Shown: positions 9,822-20,103 of the stretch, piece after piece
How positions within the stretch are numbered: position 1 is the first letter of the stretch
How the letters are laid out: every line of letters begins with the position of its first letter
NCBI RefSeq assembly: GCF_947507565.1
Contig: NC_089175.1
Location: 5,259,733 to 5,323,732, forward strand
Direction: 5' to 3'
DNA from: Oscarella lobularis
Lineage: Eukaryota; Porifera; Homoscleromorpha; Homosclerophorida; Oscarellidae
DNA: 64,000 nt
Notes under the pieces: model-generated
The model's database searches: none
What the model saw: the letters and a program-made list of their open reading frames with translations, nothing else
What the model was told of the DNA's origin: nothing
Program-made: the position numbers and the translations under genes

Positions 9822-10870
9822 GAGAATGATGGCCCGGTGTTCGCCGTGTTGCCATCATGCAGAGCCTCCCACCGCTTACCGTACGCGAGTGCATAACATA
9901 GTGTGACGTCATAGTTTTTATGCTGTCACATATTCACGTTGTCATTACAGCCGTTAGCTACTAATAGTACAGCTCAGTCCTACCTACATACTGTAAATAC
10001 AGTACTTGCATGATTGCTGTGTTTTCCTAATTAGGCGCTTTTCTGACGTACAGTACAGTGCGCGCCAGCATAAATGGCCACAAAATGCGCGCTAAGATCA
10101 CTGTAGATCACTCGCTGCAAGACATAGAGTGTCACTGTGTGTCAACGAAAATCACTCTAATGCCTATTTTAAACAGGGATGTCAGTTTGATTTTGTGGGA
10201 CGTACACTCCCAAAGATTTAAATTTTTTGCAAGTTTAGCGCGTGCTAATAAAAAGTTTCTGAAATGGCAAATTTTGTAAAGGAAAGAACATTTTCAAATT
10301 CGCCGATAATAAATTTCTAAACAATGCACGTGAGAAGCCATTTATAGAGTGAGTTTCTTTCTAACTTGATCCCTAACGGAAAAAATGCATTTCTATTTAC
10401 GTCACGTGACATCCGTTTCTTTCCACCGAATTACTGTATTGAAAATCAAAGATAATGAAGTTTTAGAAAATGGTATAAAGTGACAGATGAGTTTATGAAA
10501 GCCGTCATATGTTGTTTGAAACTGGAAAAAAAACGAACTTTTCTGTGTCTTAGCAAAACGTATAGAAACGTTGTCTGCGGTGAAATAAAAACCGTTTTCT
10601 TACAAAATAGACGTAAATAGAAATGCTAGACTTCATTGGAAATCCTTGATGTGACGATCAAACGTCAAAACTACGCCCAATGTAAACTACGCTCTGAATT
10701 CCTCGCGCGCTACTAAAAGTCCCGTTTGGCCATTTATGCTGGCACGCACTGTACTGTATTTGATAATGTGCTCTGTATTTGAGGAGGACCTATGCATGTG
10801 TACGGGAAGTGTACGGGTCATATTTCCTGTTACCCGTACACGCGTACATACCCACCCATATACTGTACAC
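9822..10870. repeat. interspersed repeat family I/II composite, copy 4, interrupted at 10,056-10,751
   Basis: The left part ends with CCTAATTAGGCGCTTTTCTG then ACGTACAGTA at 10055. After a 696-bp insertion the repeat resumes at 10752 (TACTGTATTTGATAATGTGC), runs through the ACGGGTCATATTTCC stretch and stops near 10865. The order matches 16855-18412, showing that families I and II are parts of one longer repeat. Confidence 0.78.
10056..10751. mobile_element. 696-bp TIR element inserted in repeat copy 4
   Basis: Left end CAGTGCGCGCCAGCATAAAT and right end ATTTATGCTGGCACGCACTG are inverted repeats (about 25 bp, one mismatch, extending into TGGCCA). Flanks TACAGTA (10049-10055) and TACTGTA (10752-10758) look like a 7-8 bp duplication with one difference. 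CAGTG ends and this duplication size fit hAT elements, but no transposase is present and the 73-codon frame at 10058 has no recognisable motif. Confidence 0.72.
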
Positions 10871-11322
10871 TAGTTTTGGTGCCCGTGCTTCGCACGGGAA
10901 AATAGATACCACAGCATAGTGTGTGTGTTGGTGGCGAAGCACGGGCAAAGAGATACTGCTATATGTAGTGTGAGTGTTGGTGGCCTCATAATATCTCTGG
11001 TGGCGGTGCTCGCGATGAGCTCTATTGTGTGTTTAGTTCACTTTCCCGGGCTTATTGGCATGTGTATTTGAGTAAAGATAGGCAGACGCAAGCAGATCGT
11101 ATTTTGGACCATAAGAATCAAAGATCGAAACCCCATCTTTCATTCTTAGGATCCTAAATATTAGAGATTGATTCTTAAGGTCCTAATATCAATTTCTAAT
11201 GTTTAGCAAAATGCGTATTTAGCTTTCGAGCAAGCCAGTGTACGAAATGAAAGCAAGCACGTCACAATAGATTTAATTAATAAGCGGAAACACATCGCAT
11301 AAGAGAGCACCAACAGCGGAAG
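10871..11322. repeat. low-copy repeat with GCCCGTGCTTCGCACGGG palindrome
   Basis: The palindrome at about 10880-10898 recurs at 14998-15019. The part 10960-11110 (GCTCTATTGTGTG, TTTCCCGGGCTT, AGTAAAGATAGGCAGACGCA) is related to 14190-14320. Noncoding. Confidence 0.55.
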
Positions 11323-11324
11323 TA

Positions 11325-13720
11325 GAGTAGGACCTCGGCTTTCGGACATTCTGCGATTTCGGACGCTCGCACAGCAAATCTAGGGAACCGATTCTGGCTT
11401 CCTATGGCGCATTTGAAAGCCCAATCCCTGCCAGGAAGATGTGCCAGAGCGCGAAGCAATAGACCAAACCCTCATGATTTTATGAGAAGATTAGCGCGCG
11501 CAGGTCAAATCCTCCGCTTTCGGACAGCAGTATCGCTTTCGGACACGTATGCGTAGCTCATTCAAATTTTAGTGTTTCGCCTAGAATTTTTTTTCACAAA
11601 ATCCTCTATCATAGAGCTTTCGAACGCAGTAAAGCTTTAGCCAAATGGTCTAGTCTATCGCATGCTAAAAATCGACGAATACACCGACATCGCACCTCGG
11701 TGTTCGGACACCAGTTATTCCGTTTGCAAAGCCCAAATCCGTTTCTAAAAGGACATTCTAAATTTTCTGTAAGGTATTTGATACGATTTTCAAAAGCAGC
11801 TTGAAAAAGAGTAACTTTGCTAAGCAATTGGGCTGTTTAGTGCATGAAAATGCATTTCTTGAGTTTGCTTTAGTAGCCATAAAACTAAATATAGCAACGA
11901 AAATACCCAAACTGGCATAGAAGCAAGCGGTGCGAAGAAAAAGTCACCCTAAAACTTCATATTATTGAAAAATTCTGTCACATACCAGTACAGGACGTTA
12001 CGCAAAATGCAGTTTGTTCAAACTTTATCATAGTGTTTGTACTGTTTATGCTATATTGCCAAGAGCTCAGGCTACGTCAAGCTGACCATCTGCGTTTATT
12101 AATTTATCTATTGCGTTCTAAGAATTTCAGTTTGAGTGCTCTTATATAAAGATCGAATTTCAGATTCTTGGTATCACACTCTGGCTGTGATATCTTCATG
12201 AAACTCGATGCTGCTAAAAATGTACTTGCTCTACTTATGGAAGAGCACTCCAGAGACAGATACTGTAAAAAGGCGTACTTTTATGTAATGTTTCTGACGT
12301 CGCGATAAAAATCAGCACGAAAAATGCATTTGGCGTAAAGTACTGTATGCGGCAGAATTTTTCATTAATACGAAGTTTTAGGGTGACTTTTTCTTCGCAC
12401 CGCTTGCTTCTGTGCCAGTTTGGGTATTTTCATTGCTATATTTAGTTTTATGGCTACTAAAGCAAACTCAAGAAATGCATTTTCATGCACTAAACAGCCC
12501 AATTGCTTAGCAAAGTTACTCTTTTTCAAGCTGCTTTTGAAAATCGTATCAAATACCTTACAGAAAATTTAGAATGTCCTTTTAGAAACGGATTTGGGCT
12601 TTGCAAACGGAATAACTGGTGTCCGAACACCGAGGTGCGATGTCGGTGTATTCGTCGATTTTTAGCATGCGATACAGTGGCGTAGCCAGGATTAAGCGGA
12701 GGTAGGTGCTGAAGTTCGCGCGCTTCGCGCGCGAAAATTTTTGGACCACGCCCCTTTTCTATTTGGCTATTTAAGGCCTCTAACGAAAAACAGTGCGTAG
12801 GCCCAAAGTAACACAACAGAGATAGTAACTTCGGATTGTGTACAAAGCTTTCTGGAACGAGTACATATGTAGGCATATTACATAGCATAACTGGCACATA
12901 ACATTTGAGCTTAATTATTAACGCTCATCGAAGGAACGCAGTAAATGAGCACGTTGGGTTTGTCTTCGCTCGCAGCACGCAAACCCAACTGCGAGCTGAA
13001 AACGTGTCACTTGATCATGCACCCGAGGGGGCCATGCAGGGAAGGGTAACTCTGTGCCACCTTTACTCGACAGGTGAATCGCTCTTTTGATATATACATG
13101 TAATCAGAACACCTAAAATCTGTGGTGTAAAGGCATAGCCACCAGGTGCCCTATTCCCATTTTTACAGAAAGGACATATTTCCGGGCAGATTAAGGTGTG
13201 GTTAGGCAATGTGATTCCCATAATGCACATGCTGTAGGCACTAACAGAGATCGGACACCGTGCTTAGGGTGTTCGGGGATCACATGATGGCTAACAACGG
13301 GCCATCATTATCTAGTTTAATTATTTTCAGCAAACTTGAGGGGGGTGCTCGAGCACCCAAAGCACCCCCCCTGGCTACGCCACTGCGATAGACTAGACCA
13401 TTTGGCTAAAGCTTTACTGCGTTCGAAAGCTCTATAATAGAGGATTTTGTGAAAAAAATTCTAGGCGAAACATTAAAATTTGAATGAGCTACGCATACGT
13501 GTCCGAAAGCGATACTGCTGTCCGAAAGCGGAGGATTTGACCTGCGCGCGCTAATCTTCTCATAAAATCATGAGGGTTTGGTCTATTGCTTCGCGCTCTG
13601 GCACATCTTCCTGGCAGGGATTGGGCTTTCAAATGCGCCATAGGAAGCCAGAATCGGTTCCCTAGATTTGCTGTGCGAGCGTCCGAAATCGCAGAATGTC
13701 CGAAAGCCGAGGTCCTACTC
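11325..13720. mobile_element. giant foldback element (arms about 650 bp), TA target site
   Basis: The segment 11325 to about 11985 is repeated in inverse orientation at about 12345-13720, with few mismatches once the nested insertion 12675-13385 is removed. Both ends read GAGTAGGACCTCGGCTTTCG inward and are flanked by TA (11323-11324, 13721-13722), as expected for Tc1/mariner/pogo-type insertion. TTCGGACA recurs four to five times in each arm, so it may be a transposase-binding motif. The 360-bp centre has no gene. The element is about 1.68 kb without the nested insertion. Confidence 0.85.
12675..13385. mobile_element. 711-bp TIR element nested in the right arm of the foldback element
   Basis: Ends are CAGTGGCGTAGCCAGG and CCTGGCTACGCCACTG. 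CGATA occurs at 12670-12674 and 13386-13390. The opposite palindrome arm (about 11655-11670) has the uninterrupted sequence, giving an internal empty-site control for a 5-bp duplication. Inside it, about 12790-13318 matches repeat family I (compare 7850-8256), so this element carries or was itself hit by a family I fragment. No transposase ORF. Confidence 0.85.
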
Positions 13721-13904
13721 TATTTCCCAATAGACCATATTCTATAGACCCGCCATGGCTGGGTCAACGCAACAGGATAGGGTCTATTGAGATACGTTCC
13801 GCATGACCAAAAGTTCCACCGTTCAAGAGATTAGAGAAGTGACTGACGTATAAAGCATGAATGGTACTGTGTAAACGGAATGCTCGACTCCATATGCGAG
13901 GTTT

Positions 13905-14095
13905 TTGGGCCCACTTATAGAGTACGTCATACGCCGTGAGGTTTCTGGAGAATGGCTCATTTGTCGCCCGATCTTTTGCACGTTATTGTGGTACAAAGGA
14001 GGCCGTAGCGTGTGTCAACTGGCCTCCCTTTTAATTAAGGCACACAATTCAGAGCGCGTGGTGACATAATGAAGAAAAACGCACCAGGGTCGGTG
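13905..14095 (+). repeat. interspersed repeat family III, copy 1
   Basis: Shares TACGTCATACGCCGTGA, GCGAATGGCTCA and GGCACACAATTCAGAG with 14766-15000 and 15968-16190. Noncoding; the three copies within 2.3 kb lie on the same strand. Confidence 0.75.
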
Positions 14096-14364
14096 CCGGG
14101 GAAATAGTTACATGTACTCTAAATGCACATGCACATGCACGGGGAAATAGATACATGTACTCTAGCTACATGCCGAGTGTTGATCGTCCTACCGTATATG
14201 TGTACATTATCTATGGTGGGGGCGCCCGCGATAAGCTCTATGGTGACGTGCTTAGTACACTTTTCCGGGCTTGCTCACATGTGTACATGTGAGTAAAGAT
14301 AAGCAGACGTAAGCTGATCGCGAGCAGAATGCTCGTTGTAAAGCAAGAAAGCAAGTTGCGTATA

Positions 14365-14704
14365 CCGTACTCGCGCGATTAGAGCCCCACTCTCGATTGG
14401 AGCCCCTCTCGTATAGTGCCCCCCTTTCTCGATGAGTTGAAAAATTAAAGCCCCATCTCGAATACAGCCCCGGGGCTGTATTTGAGGTTACAGAAGATAC
14501 GTCGGAGACAGACAGCAGCGATACAGACAATGAATAGTGTGCTTTCCAATTGAAATTGCAAGCTTGTCGTAGGTAATGTAGCTTGTCAGCGTATACTGAA
14601 TGAAATCATAAAGCCCCATTTCGATTAGAGCCCCAGTCTCAATTATAGCCCCAAGCTCGAGTTGAAACAATAGAGTCCCAGTGGCTCTAATCGCGCGAGT
14701 ACGG
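14365..14704. mobile_element. 340-bp MITE with TIR CCGTACTCGCGCGATTAGAG
   Basis: The left end CCGTACTCGCGCGATTAGAG and its perfect inverse at 14683-14704 are flanked on both sides by TATA (14361-14364 and 14705-14708), so a TA or TATA duplication. The interior is built from degenerate repeats of TCGA..(A/G)GAGCCCC. No coding capacity. Confidence 0.8.
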
Positions 14705-14765
14705 TATATAGCTTGCGAGCAAGCCAGTGTAAGGCAATTGAGGGTACATAGCGCGCCTGCCCTCC

Positions 14766-15000
14766 AGTTCAGGTTTTTGGGCTCACGTATAGATTACGTC
14801 ATACGCCGTGAAGTTTTATAGCGAATGGCTCAATCGTTGATACGCGATATTTCCACGCTCTTGCGGTGAAAAATAAGGCGTAGTGTATGTCAACCAACCT
14901 CCCTTTTAGGGCACACAATTCAGAGTGCGTGGTGCCGTATGACGTCATAATGAAGACAAAAGCACCAGGGATTGTGCACCCCATAAGTCCGCATAAGGTG
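14766..15000 (+). repeat. interspersed repeat family III, copy 2
   Basis: Same family as 13905-14095; includes AAAATAAGGCGTAGTGT and ATGACGTCATAATGAAGACA. It is followed at once by the GCCCGTGCTTCGCACGGG palindrome. Confidence 0.75.
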
Positions 15001-15079
15001 CCCGTGCTTCGCACGGGGAATAGCCACCGCAGTGTCGTACACGTATTGATAGTCCCATATTATCTATAACAGATACCTA

Positions 15080-15910
15080 CCCTTGCAACATAACCGGTGA
15101 TCACAGTTACCCTGTGATCAAAGATACCCTGTCATCACACATAACCGGTGATTACAGTTACACTCTGATCACAGCTACCCTGTGATCACAGATACCTCGT
15201 TATTCCAGTTACCTTGTAATCACAGTTACCCTGTGATCACAGATACCCTGGTATTATAGTTACCCTGCGATCGAAGTTACACAATCTCCGTGTGATCACA
15301 ATTTCCGTGTGATCACGATTTTCCTGTGATCACATTTTCCGTGTGATCACAATTTTTCTGTGATCACATTTTCCTTGTGATCACAATTTCCCTGTGATCA
15401 CATTTTCCCTGTCATCACAGATACCCTTTTGATCACAGACGCCCTTGTGATCACAGATTATTTTGTGATGACAGATTTTCTGTGATCACAGATATTTAAA
15501 GTTATCCTGTGATCACAGTTACCCTGTGATCTGTGATCACAGATACACCCTTGTGAGTTACCCTGTGATCTGTAATCACAGATACCCCTGTGATCACAGT
15601 TACCCTGTGTTCACAGATGCCCCTGTGATTACAGTTACCCTGTGGTCACAGATACCCCTGTAATCACAGTTAACATGTGATCACAGAAACCCTGTGATCC
15701 TGTTATACGCCTGTGATCACAGTGATCACAGATACCCTATGATCAGAGATGCCCTGTGATTTCAGTTACCCGGTGATCACAGTTATCACAGTTAGATTCT
15801 ACAATCCGTGGTTACCCTGTGATAACGCAGGTACCCCAAAGATCACAGATGCCCCTGTGATCCTGTACATCTACCCCTGTGTTCACAGATACCCTGTGAT
15901 CAGAGACCCT
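15080..15910. repeat. minisatellite array of palindromic TGTGATCACA units (about 17-bp period)
   Basis: About 830 bp dominated by GTGATCACAGTTACCCT and GTGATCACAGATACCCT, each 17 bp and each carrying the dyad-symmetric TGTGATCACA. The 5' and 3' thirds alternate GTTACCC and GATACCC spacers; the middle (about 15290-15420) has TTTTCC or AATTTCC spacers. Variants and indels are common, so it is an old array. It is not a CRISPR: spacers are as repetitive as the repeats and much too short. Confidence 0.9.
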
Positions 15911-15967
15911 AAGAGTCAAAGATGAGGCCTTGATCTCTCTTATTTAGCCTACATAGCTTGCATTTTC

Positions 15968-16190
15968 AAAAACCTCACATTTAGATTACGTCATACGCTC
16001 TAGGGTTTTGGCGAATGGCTCAAACGTTATTGCGCGATACTTGCACGTTATTGCGGTGCAAAATAAGGCGCAGCGTGTGTCTACTGGCCCCTCCTTTAAA
16101 GGCACACAATTCAGAGAGCGTGGTGCCGTATGACGTCATAATGAAGACAAAAGCACCAGACATTGTGCACCCCATAAGGGAGCGCCCGAT
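15968..16190 (+). repeat. interspersed repeat family III, copy 3
   Basis: Same as 14766-15000 with ACGTCATACGCTCTAG at the start and GTATGACGTCATAATGAAGA near the end; it directly follows the TGTGATCACA array. Confidence 0.75.
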
Positions 16191-16354
16191 GTCGTCTGAG
16201 AAAAAAGAGATGGCCAGTCATCTCCGCGCGGATCGTCGGAGATGTTTGCGCCGCAAGAGAGTGCGGTAGAAGGCGCAGCGAATAAGCCTTAGTGTTTTTA
16301 ACGAAAGGTTCTGACGTCATCCAAGATGGCCGCCGCTCTTAGTAGTATAGATGT

Positions 16355-16616
16355 GACTGGATACTTTTGATTGTGACGTCAGAGCGTGACAATAAAAACT
16401 GTTGTTTCGGTTTCTCAGCGCATTTATAACACGGAAAATAGCACAGATCAATTGGAAATAAGGGTTTCTAAGCATTTTTTCGTTTCTGAAAGAAAAAACG
16501 CTTTATTCGCGCCGTAAATCGCCTTTTTCGGGTCACCGTTTTCGGCCCTATGTCACGCATGCGCTTTACAAAGTGAGGGTTTTTCTTATGTGACGTCACA
16601 ATGCCGAGCGTGACGA

Positions 16617-16663
<47 letters not shown>

Positions 16664-16765
16664 TACAGACACTTCCGGCCCTAAGATCACGTTTGAAAGA
16701 GCCTCCCTCCGTCGTTATACGGGCTCCACCCGTACAACTGTGGTGGTCGGCTCCAATATACGTAC
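16355..16765 (+). repeat. interspersed repeat family II, second copy
   Basis: GGATACTTTTGATTGTGACG to GGTGGTCGGCTCCAATATA with an uninterrupted (ACAG)n run at about 16617-16662. Closely related to 9091-9508 and 18413-18808. Confidence 0.85.
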
Positions 16766-16854
16766 AGGTTTATGGGATCAAGGGCAAGACAACATTATCT
16801 ATTCTTGATTATTAATCGATTAGGTATGGGCTTAGGTTATGTAATTCAATACTA

Positions 16855-18808
16855 ACTAGAGAATGATGGCCCGGTGTTCACCGTGTTGCCATCATGCAGA
16901 GCCTCCCATCGCTTACCGTACGCGAGTGCATAACATAGTGTGACGTCAAAAAGTATTACATCACACTATGTTATGACAACATAAGTTATGTTGTCACATA
17001 TTCACGTGGTCATTACAGCCGTTTTAGCTACTACAGCTCAGTCCTACCTACAGACTGTAAATACTTGCAAGATTGCAATGTTTTCCTAATTAGGCGCTTT
17101 CCTGACGTACTGTATAGGGCTTGTGCACAGTGACGTCAGAGTCAACGTCACAGCTTTTTGCTTGGGCATGACGCGCGTTAGGCTTTCAGAAAATGTCCTC
17201 TATTTGCGCGATACTACCTTTCTACCGCGTAACCACCATAAGATATGTAGAAGCATGATTTAGACGTCGTTCGGCGCCTATTCCGTGACATTTCTCCGTG
17301 ATATCGGCGAGTTATATCGATGAATGGGCGGGGACTTCCGACGAAATGGGCGTTTTCGATGTGCTCTCATTCCTCACCAAAGCATCCGATTGCACCGAGA
17401 CTTTACCACGTTATAGGCACATCATTGATCTTCACATTCATGGCCAAGACCAGGGAAGAAGAGGTTTAGTTTCGCACTTTGGGCCCTGTTTGTAGCACCA
17501 CTTAGCGCACGTGTTTCAACGCTTTTTTTCGCTTTTTTTTCGTTTCAGTGGTTCTAACTCCCTGTGCCATGGATTTCGTATGTCGCGCATGTCAAGAGAA
17601 GGCATAACTTTGTATCCCGCCGCGCAATCTCAAATGTTCGCACACAATTTCGCGCCGTATCACGCACCACAGCCCAAGGACGCACTGCACATTATGCAGA
17701 AAAGAACGCCGTTGGTTAATTATGTGCATGAATTAGCGTAGCTGCATTCTCAGCAGAAGCGCTGCGTCCTTGAGCTGTGGTGCCTGATTAGGGCGCGAAA
17801 TAGTGTGTTCACATTCGCGATTTCGTGGCGAGGTACAAACTAATACCTTCTCTCAACATTCCATCGACGACACAGGGAGTTAGAACTACAGAAACGAGAA
17901 AGAAGGAGTTGAAGCGCGTGCGCTAAGTGGTGTTACAAACAGGACCCAAAGTGCGAAACTAAACCTCTTCTTGCCAGATCTTGGCCATGAATGTGAAGAT
18001 CAATGATGTGCCTATAACGTGGTAAAGTCTCGGTGCAATCGGATGCTTTGGTGAGGAATGAGAGCACATCGAAAACGCCCATTTCGTCGGAAGTCCCCGC
18101 CCATTCATCGATATAACTCGCCGAAAACACGGAGAAATACCACGGAATAGGCGCCGAACGACGCCTATAGCATGCTTCTATATATCTTATGGTGGTTACG
18201 CGGAAGAAAGGTAGTATCGCGCAGATAGAGGACAATTTCTGAAACCCTAACGCGCGTCATGCCCAAACAAAAGACTGTGACGTCGCCTGTGACGTCACGT
18301 GCACAAGCCCTATTTGATAATGTGCTCTGTGTTATTGAGGAGGACCTATGCATGTGTACGGGTCATATTTCCTGTTACCCGTACGTACGTACCCACCCAC
18401 ATACTGTACATGAGAGGATACTTTTGATTGTGACGTCAGAGCGTAACAATCAAAACCGTCGTTTCGGTTTCTCAGAGCATTTATAACACGGAAAATAGCA
18501 CAGATCAATTGGAAATAAGGGTTTCTAAGCATTTTTTTCGTTTATGAAAGAAAAAAGCTTTATCCGCGCCGTAAATCGCCTTTTTCGGGTCACCGTTTTG
18601 GGCCCTATGTCGCGCATGCGCTGTACGAAAAAACGGGTTTTTAAGTTACGTCACAATACCGAGCGTGACGCACAGACATACATACATACAGACAGACAGA
18701 CAGACAGACAGACACTTCCGGCCCTAAGATCACGTTTGAGAGAGCCTCCCTCCGCCGTTATACGGGCTCCACCCGTACAACTCTGGTGGTCGGCTCCATT
18801 AAATATTT
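16855..18808 (+). repeat. longest repeat copy: family I + II joined, interrupted by a foldback
   Basis: 16858-17115 is family I and 18312-18808 continues without loss through TTTGATAATGTGCTC, the ACGGGTCATATTTCC block and family II with its CAGA run (about 18690-18712). This is the best evidence that I and II are one composite repeat of about 0.75-0.8 kb. The foldback occupies 17116-18311. Confidence 0.8.
17116..18311. mobile_element. 1,196-bp foldback element with about 570-bp arms
   Basis: Ends AGGGCTTGTGCAC and GTGCACAAGCCCT. The left arm to about 17700 is the inverse of about 17745-18311 (for example GAATGGGCGGGGACTTCCGA and CCAAAGCATCCGATTGCACC in both), with scattered mismatches and a small spacer near 17720. 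Flanking AT occurs on both sides; the relative at 10752-10770 gives the empty site TACTGTATTTGATAATG, so the duplication is 2-3 bp (AT or TAT). Frames of 65 and 100 codons on opposite strands are mirror images produced by the palindrome. Confidence 0.85.
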
Positions 18809-18908
18809 CTGACTATTTTTATGTCTAGACTGTTTGTATTGATTTTAAACTCATAGCAGAGAATTTGTTCACTGTAGCAGCTAATACGCTCTCAGGGAAA
18901 TGTATAAA

Positions 18909-18965
18909 TAAACTAGATAATGATGGCTTGGATAGCCATCATGAGGAGCCTCCCACCGCTGTTAC
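18909..18965. repeat. interspersed repeat family I terminus fragment
   Basis: AACTAGATAATGATGGC, GCCATCATGAGG and CCTCCCACCGCTG correspond to the family I left end with internal loss. It sits about 70 bp upstream of the RGG-rich gene start. Confidence 0.6.
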
Positions 18966-19034
18966 CGTTTTAAATAAATAAATAAAACACGTGCTCACCC
19001 TTTTCATTGTTACGTCACTCACACACAGCGCGCA

Positions 19035-19597
19035 ATGTCTTCGACAGCTGAGCAAGGAACGGGCGGCGCTGGCCGTGGCCGTGGCGGCGGCAAAAGCGAT
19101 CGCGTCGACCGCGGTCGCGGCCGTGGCCGTGGCCAAGGTCGACGTGGTCGCAATCGCCGCGGAAGCGGTCGCGGTCGGCGTCGCTCCGAAAAGTAAGATC
19201 GCTCGCGAAAGAATTATTTTAATATTTTTTCTTTAGTGACTTTGTGATGCGATCGAGCAGCCATGGTGGATCACTTGAAGTAGTGATCGCACCATGGCGG
19301 TTTCTCCGCCCGAGCGGCGGAGGCGAAGAAATGCTGGCCGCCGCCCTCAATGTGATTCGGGGCGGCGGCCAGCGCAGTGGCCAGCGCAAGCCACCAGAGG
19401 AAAAGAAGGAGGAGGTACAGAAGCAGGAAGAGGAAGACAAGAAGGAAGAGAAGAAGGAGGAGGTGGAAGAGAAGAAGGAAGAGGAAAAGAAAGAGGAAGA
19501 GAAGAAGGAGGAGGTGGAGGAGGAAAAGATGGAGGAAGGGGAGAAGGAGGAGGAGGAGGAGATGGACGAAGTGAAACTTTTAGATAGGGATGACTAA
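19035..19597 (+). CDS. two-exon gene for a low-complexity protein: RGG/RG-rich N-terminus, Glu/Lys-rich C-terminus
   Basis: Exon 1 (19035-19192) starts ATGTCTTCGACAGC and encodes about 52 residues dominated by RG and RGG tracts. A donor GTAAGA lies at 19193 and an acceptor TTCTTTAG ends at 19236, a 44-bp intron. Exon 2 (19237-19597) continues in frame; total 519 nt, 172 residues. The middle (about 53-95) is ordinary sequence with MLAAALNVIRGGGQR, and the last 75 residues are almost all E and K with a few V, Q and M, ending LLDRDD. Arg/Gly tracts commonly bind RNA and charged E/K tracts form single helices or coiled coils, so an RNA-associated disordered protein is plausible but unproven. If the intron is not used, exon 1 ends at TAA 19194-19196 as a 53-residue peptide. 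I recognise no family. Confidence 0.55.
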
Positions 19598-20059
19598 TTA
19601 TCTATGTGTTTAGCAAGTATATATATATATATATACATTTCTTATTTGTCTTTTAATTTTATGTCTGTAATAATTATGTCTTGAATAGACATGCTGTAAA
19701 CGGCTCACTTGGCTCACTTCGCTAATCTTTTCCCATAGGAGGTAACTTGCTATCGTCATGTCCCCAGCATGATGTAATACATTGATTGATTAATCGATTT
19801 TTGACTAATTGATTAATTGATTTTTTGAATGATATTTTGATTGATTGATTGATTTACTGTAAAAAAGATGTCTCATATTACTACGTATTTTATATATTTT
19901 CCTAACCTTGATTTGCAGTTTTAAAAAAGCTTTAGTCATTGACTTTGACTATTCTTTTTTCCTTTCATTTGTCGCAAAGATTTGTTGAAGTTTTTGAGGT
20001 ATAAAAAATTTTCCAAAATTTTGTGTTATTGTAGGAGACATTCCATTGGAATGCCTCCA
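19598..20059. repeat. AT-rich intergenic stretch with simple repeats
   Basis: Contains (TA)n at about 19618-19636 and interrupted GATT/ATTGATTG runs at about 19783-19857. No gene seen. It separates the RGG-rich gene from the Helitron. Confidence 0.7.
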
Positions 20060-20086
20060 AGAAGGCATTTCATTGGAATGCCTTCT
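20060..20086. other. perfect 10-bp stem hairpin just downstream of the Helitron ORF
   Basis: AGAAGGCATT, loop TCATTGG, then AATGCCTTCT. On the minus strand it lies 18-44 nt after the Helitron stop. Helitrons typically have a short hairpin close to their 3' terminus, but the usual CTRR end does not follow clearly, so this is only a candidate. Confidence 0.45.
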
Positions 20087-20103
20087 CTTACCTGCCGACG
20101 TAA

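Noticed and set aside
11609-12685. Two identical small ORFs (60 and 72 codons, starting MLSKVTLFQ) on opposite strands
   Set aside because: They are the same sequence in the two arms of the foldback element, without recognisable motifs or a larger coding context.
15080-15910. CRISPR-like array or bacterial TGTGA-N6-TCACA regulator sites
   Set aside because: The spacers are short and themselves repetitive, the surrounding DNA is eukaryotic, and no cas genes or bacterial operons are present. It is a minisatellite.
17298-18235. Mirror-image ORFs containing SASYIDEWAGTSDEMGVFDV on both strands
   Set aside because: Produced by the inverted arms of the 17.1-18.3 kb foldback; no homologue recognised and arms are too diverged to keep a shared frame.
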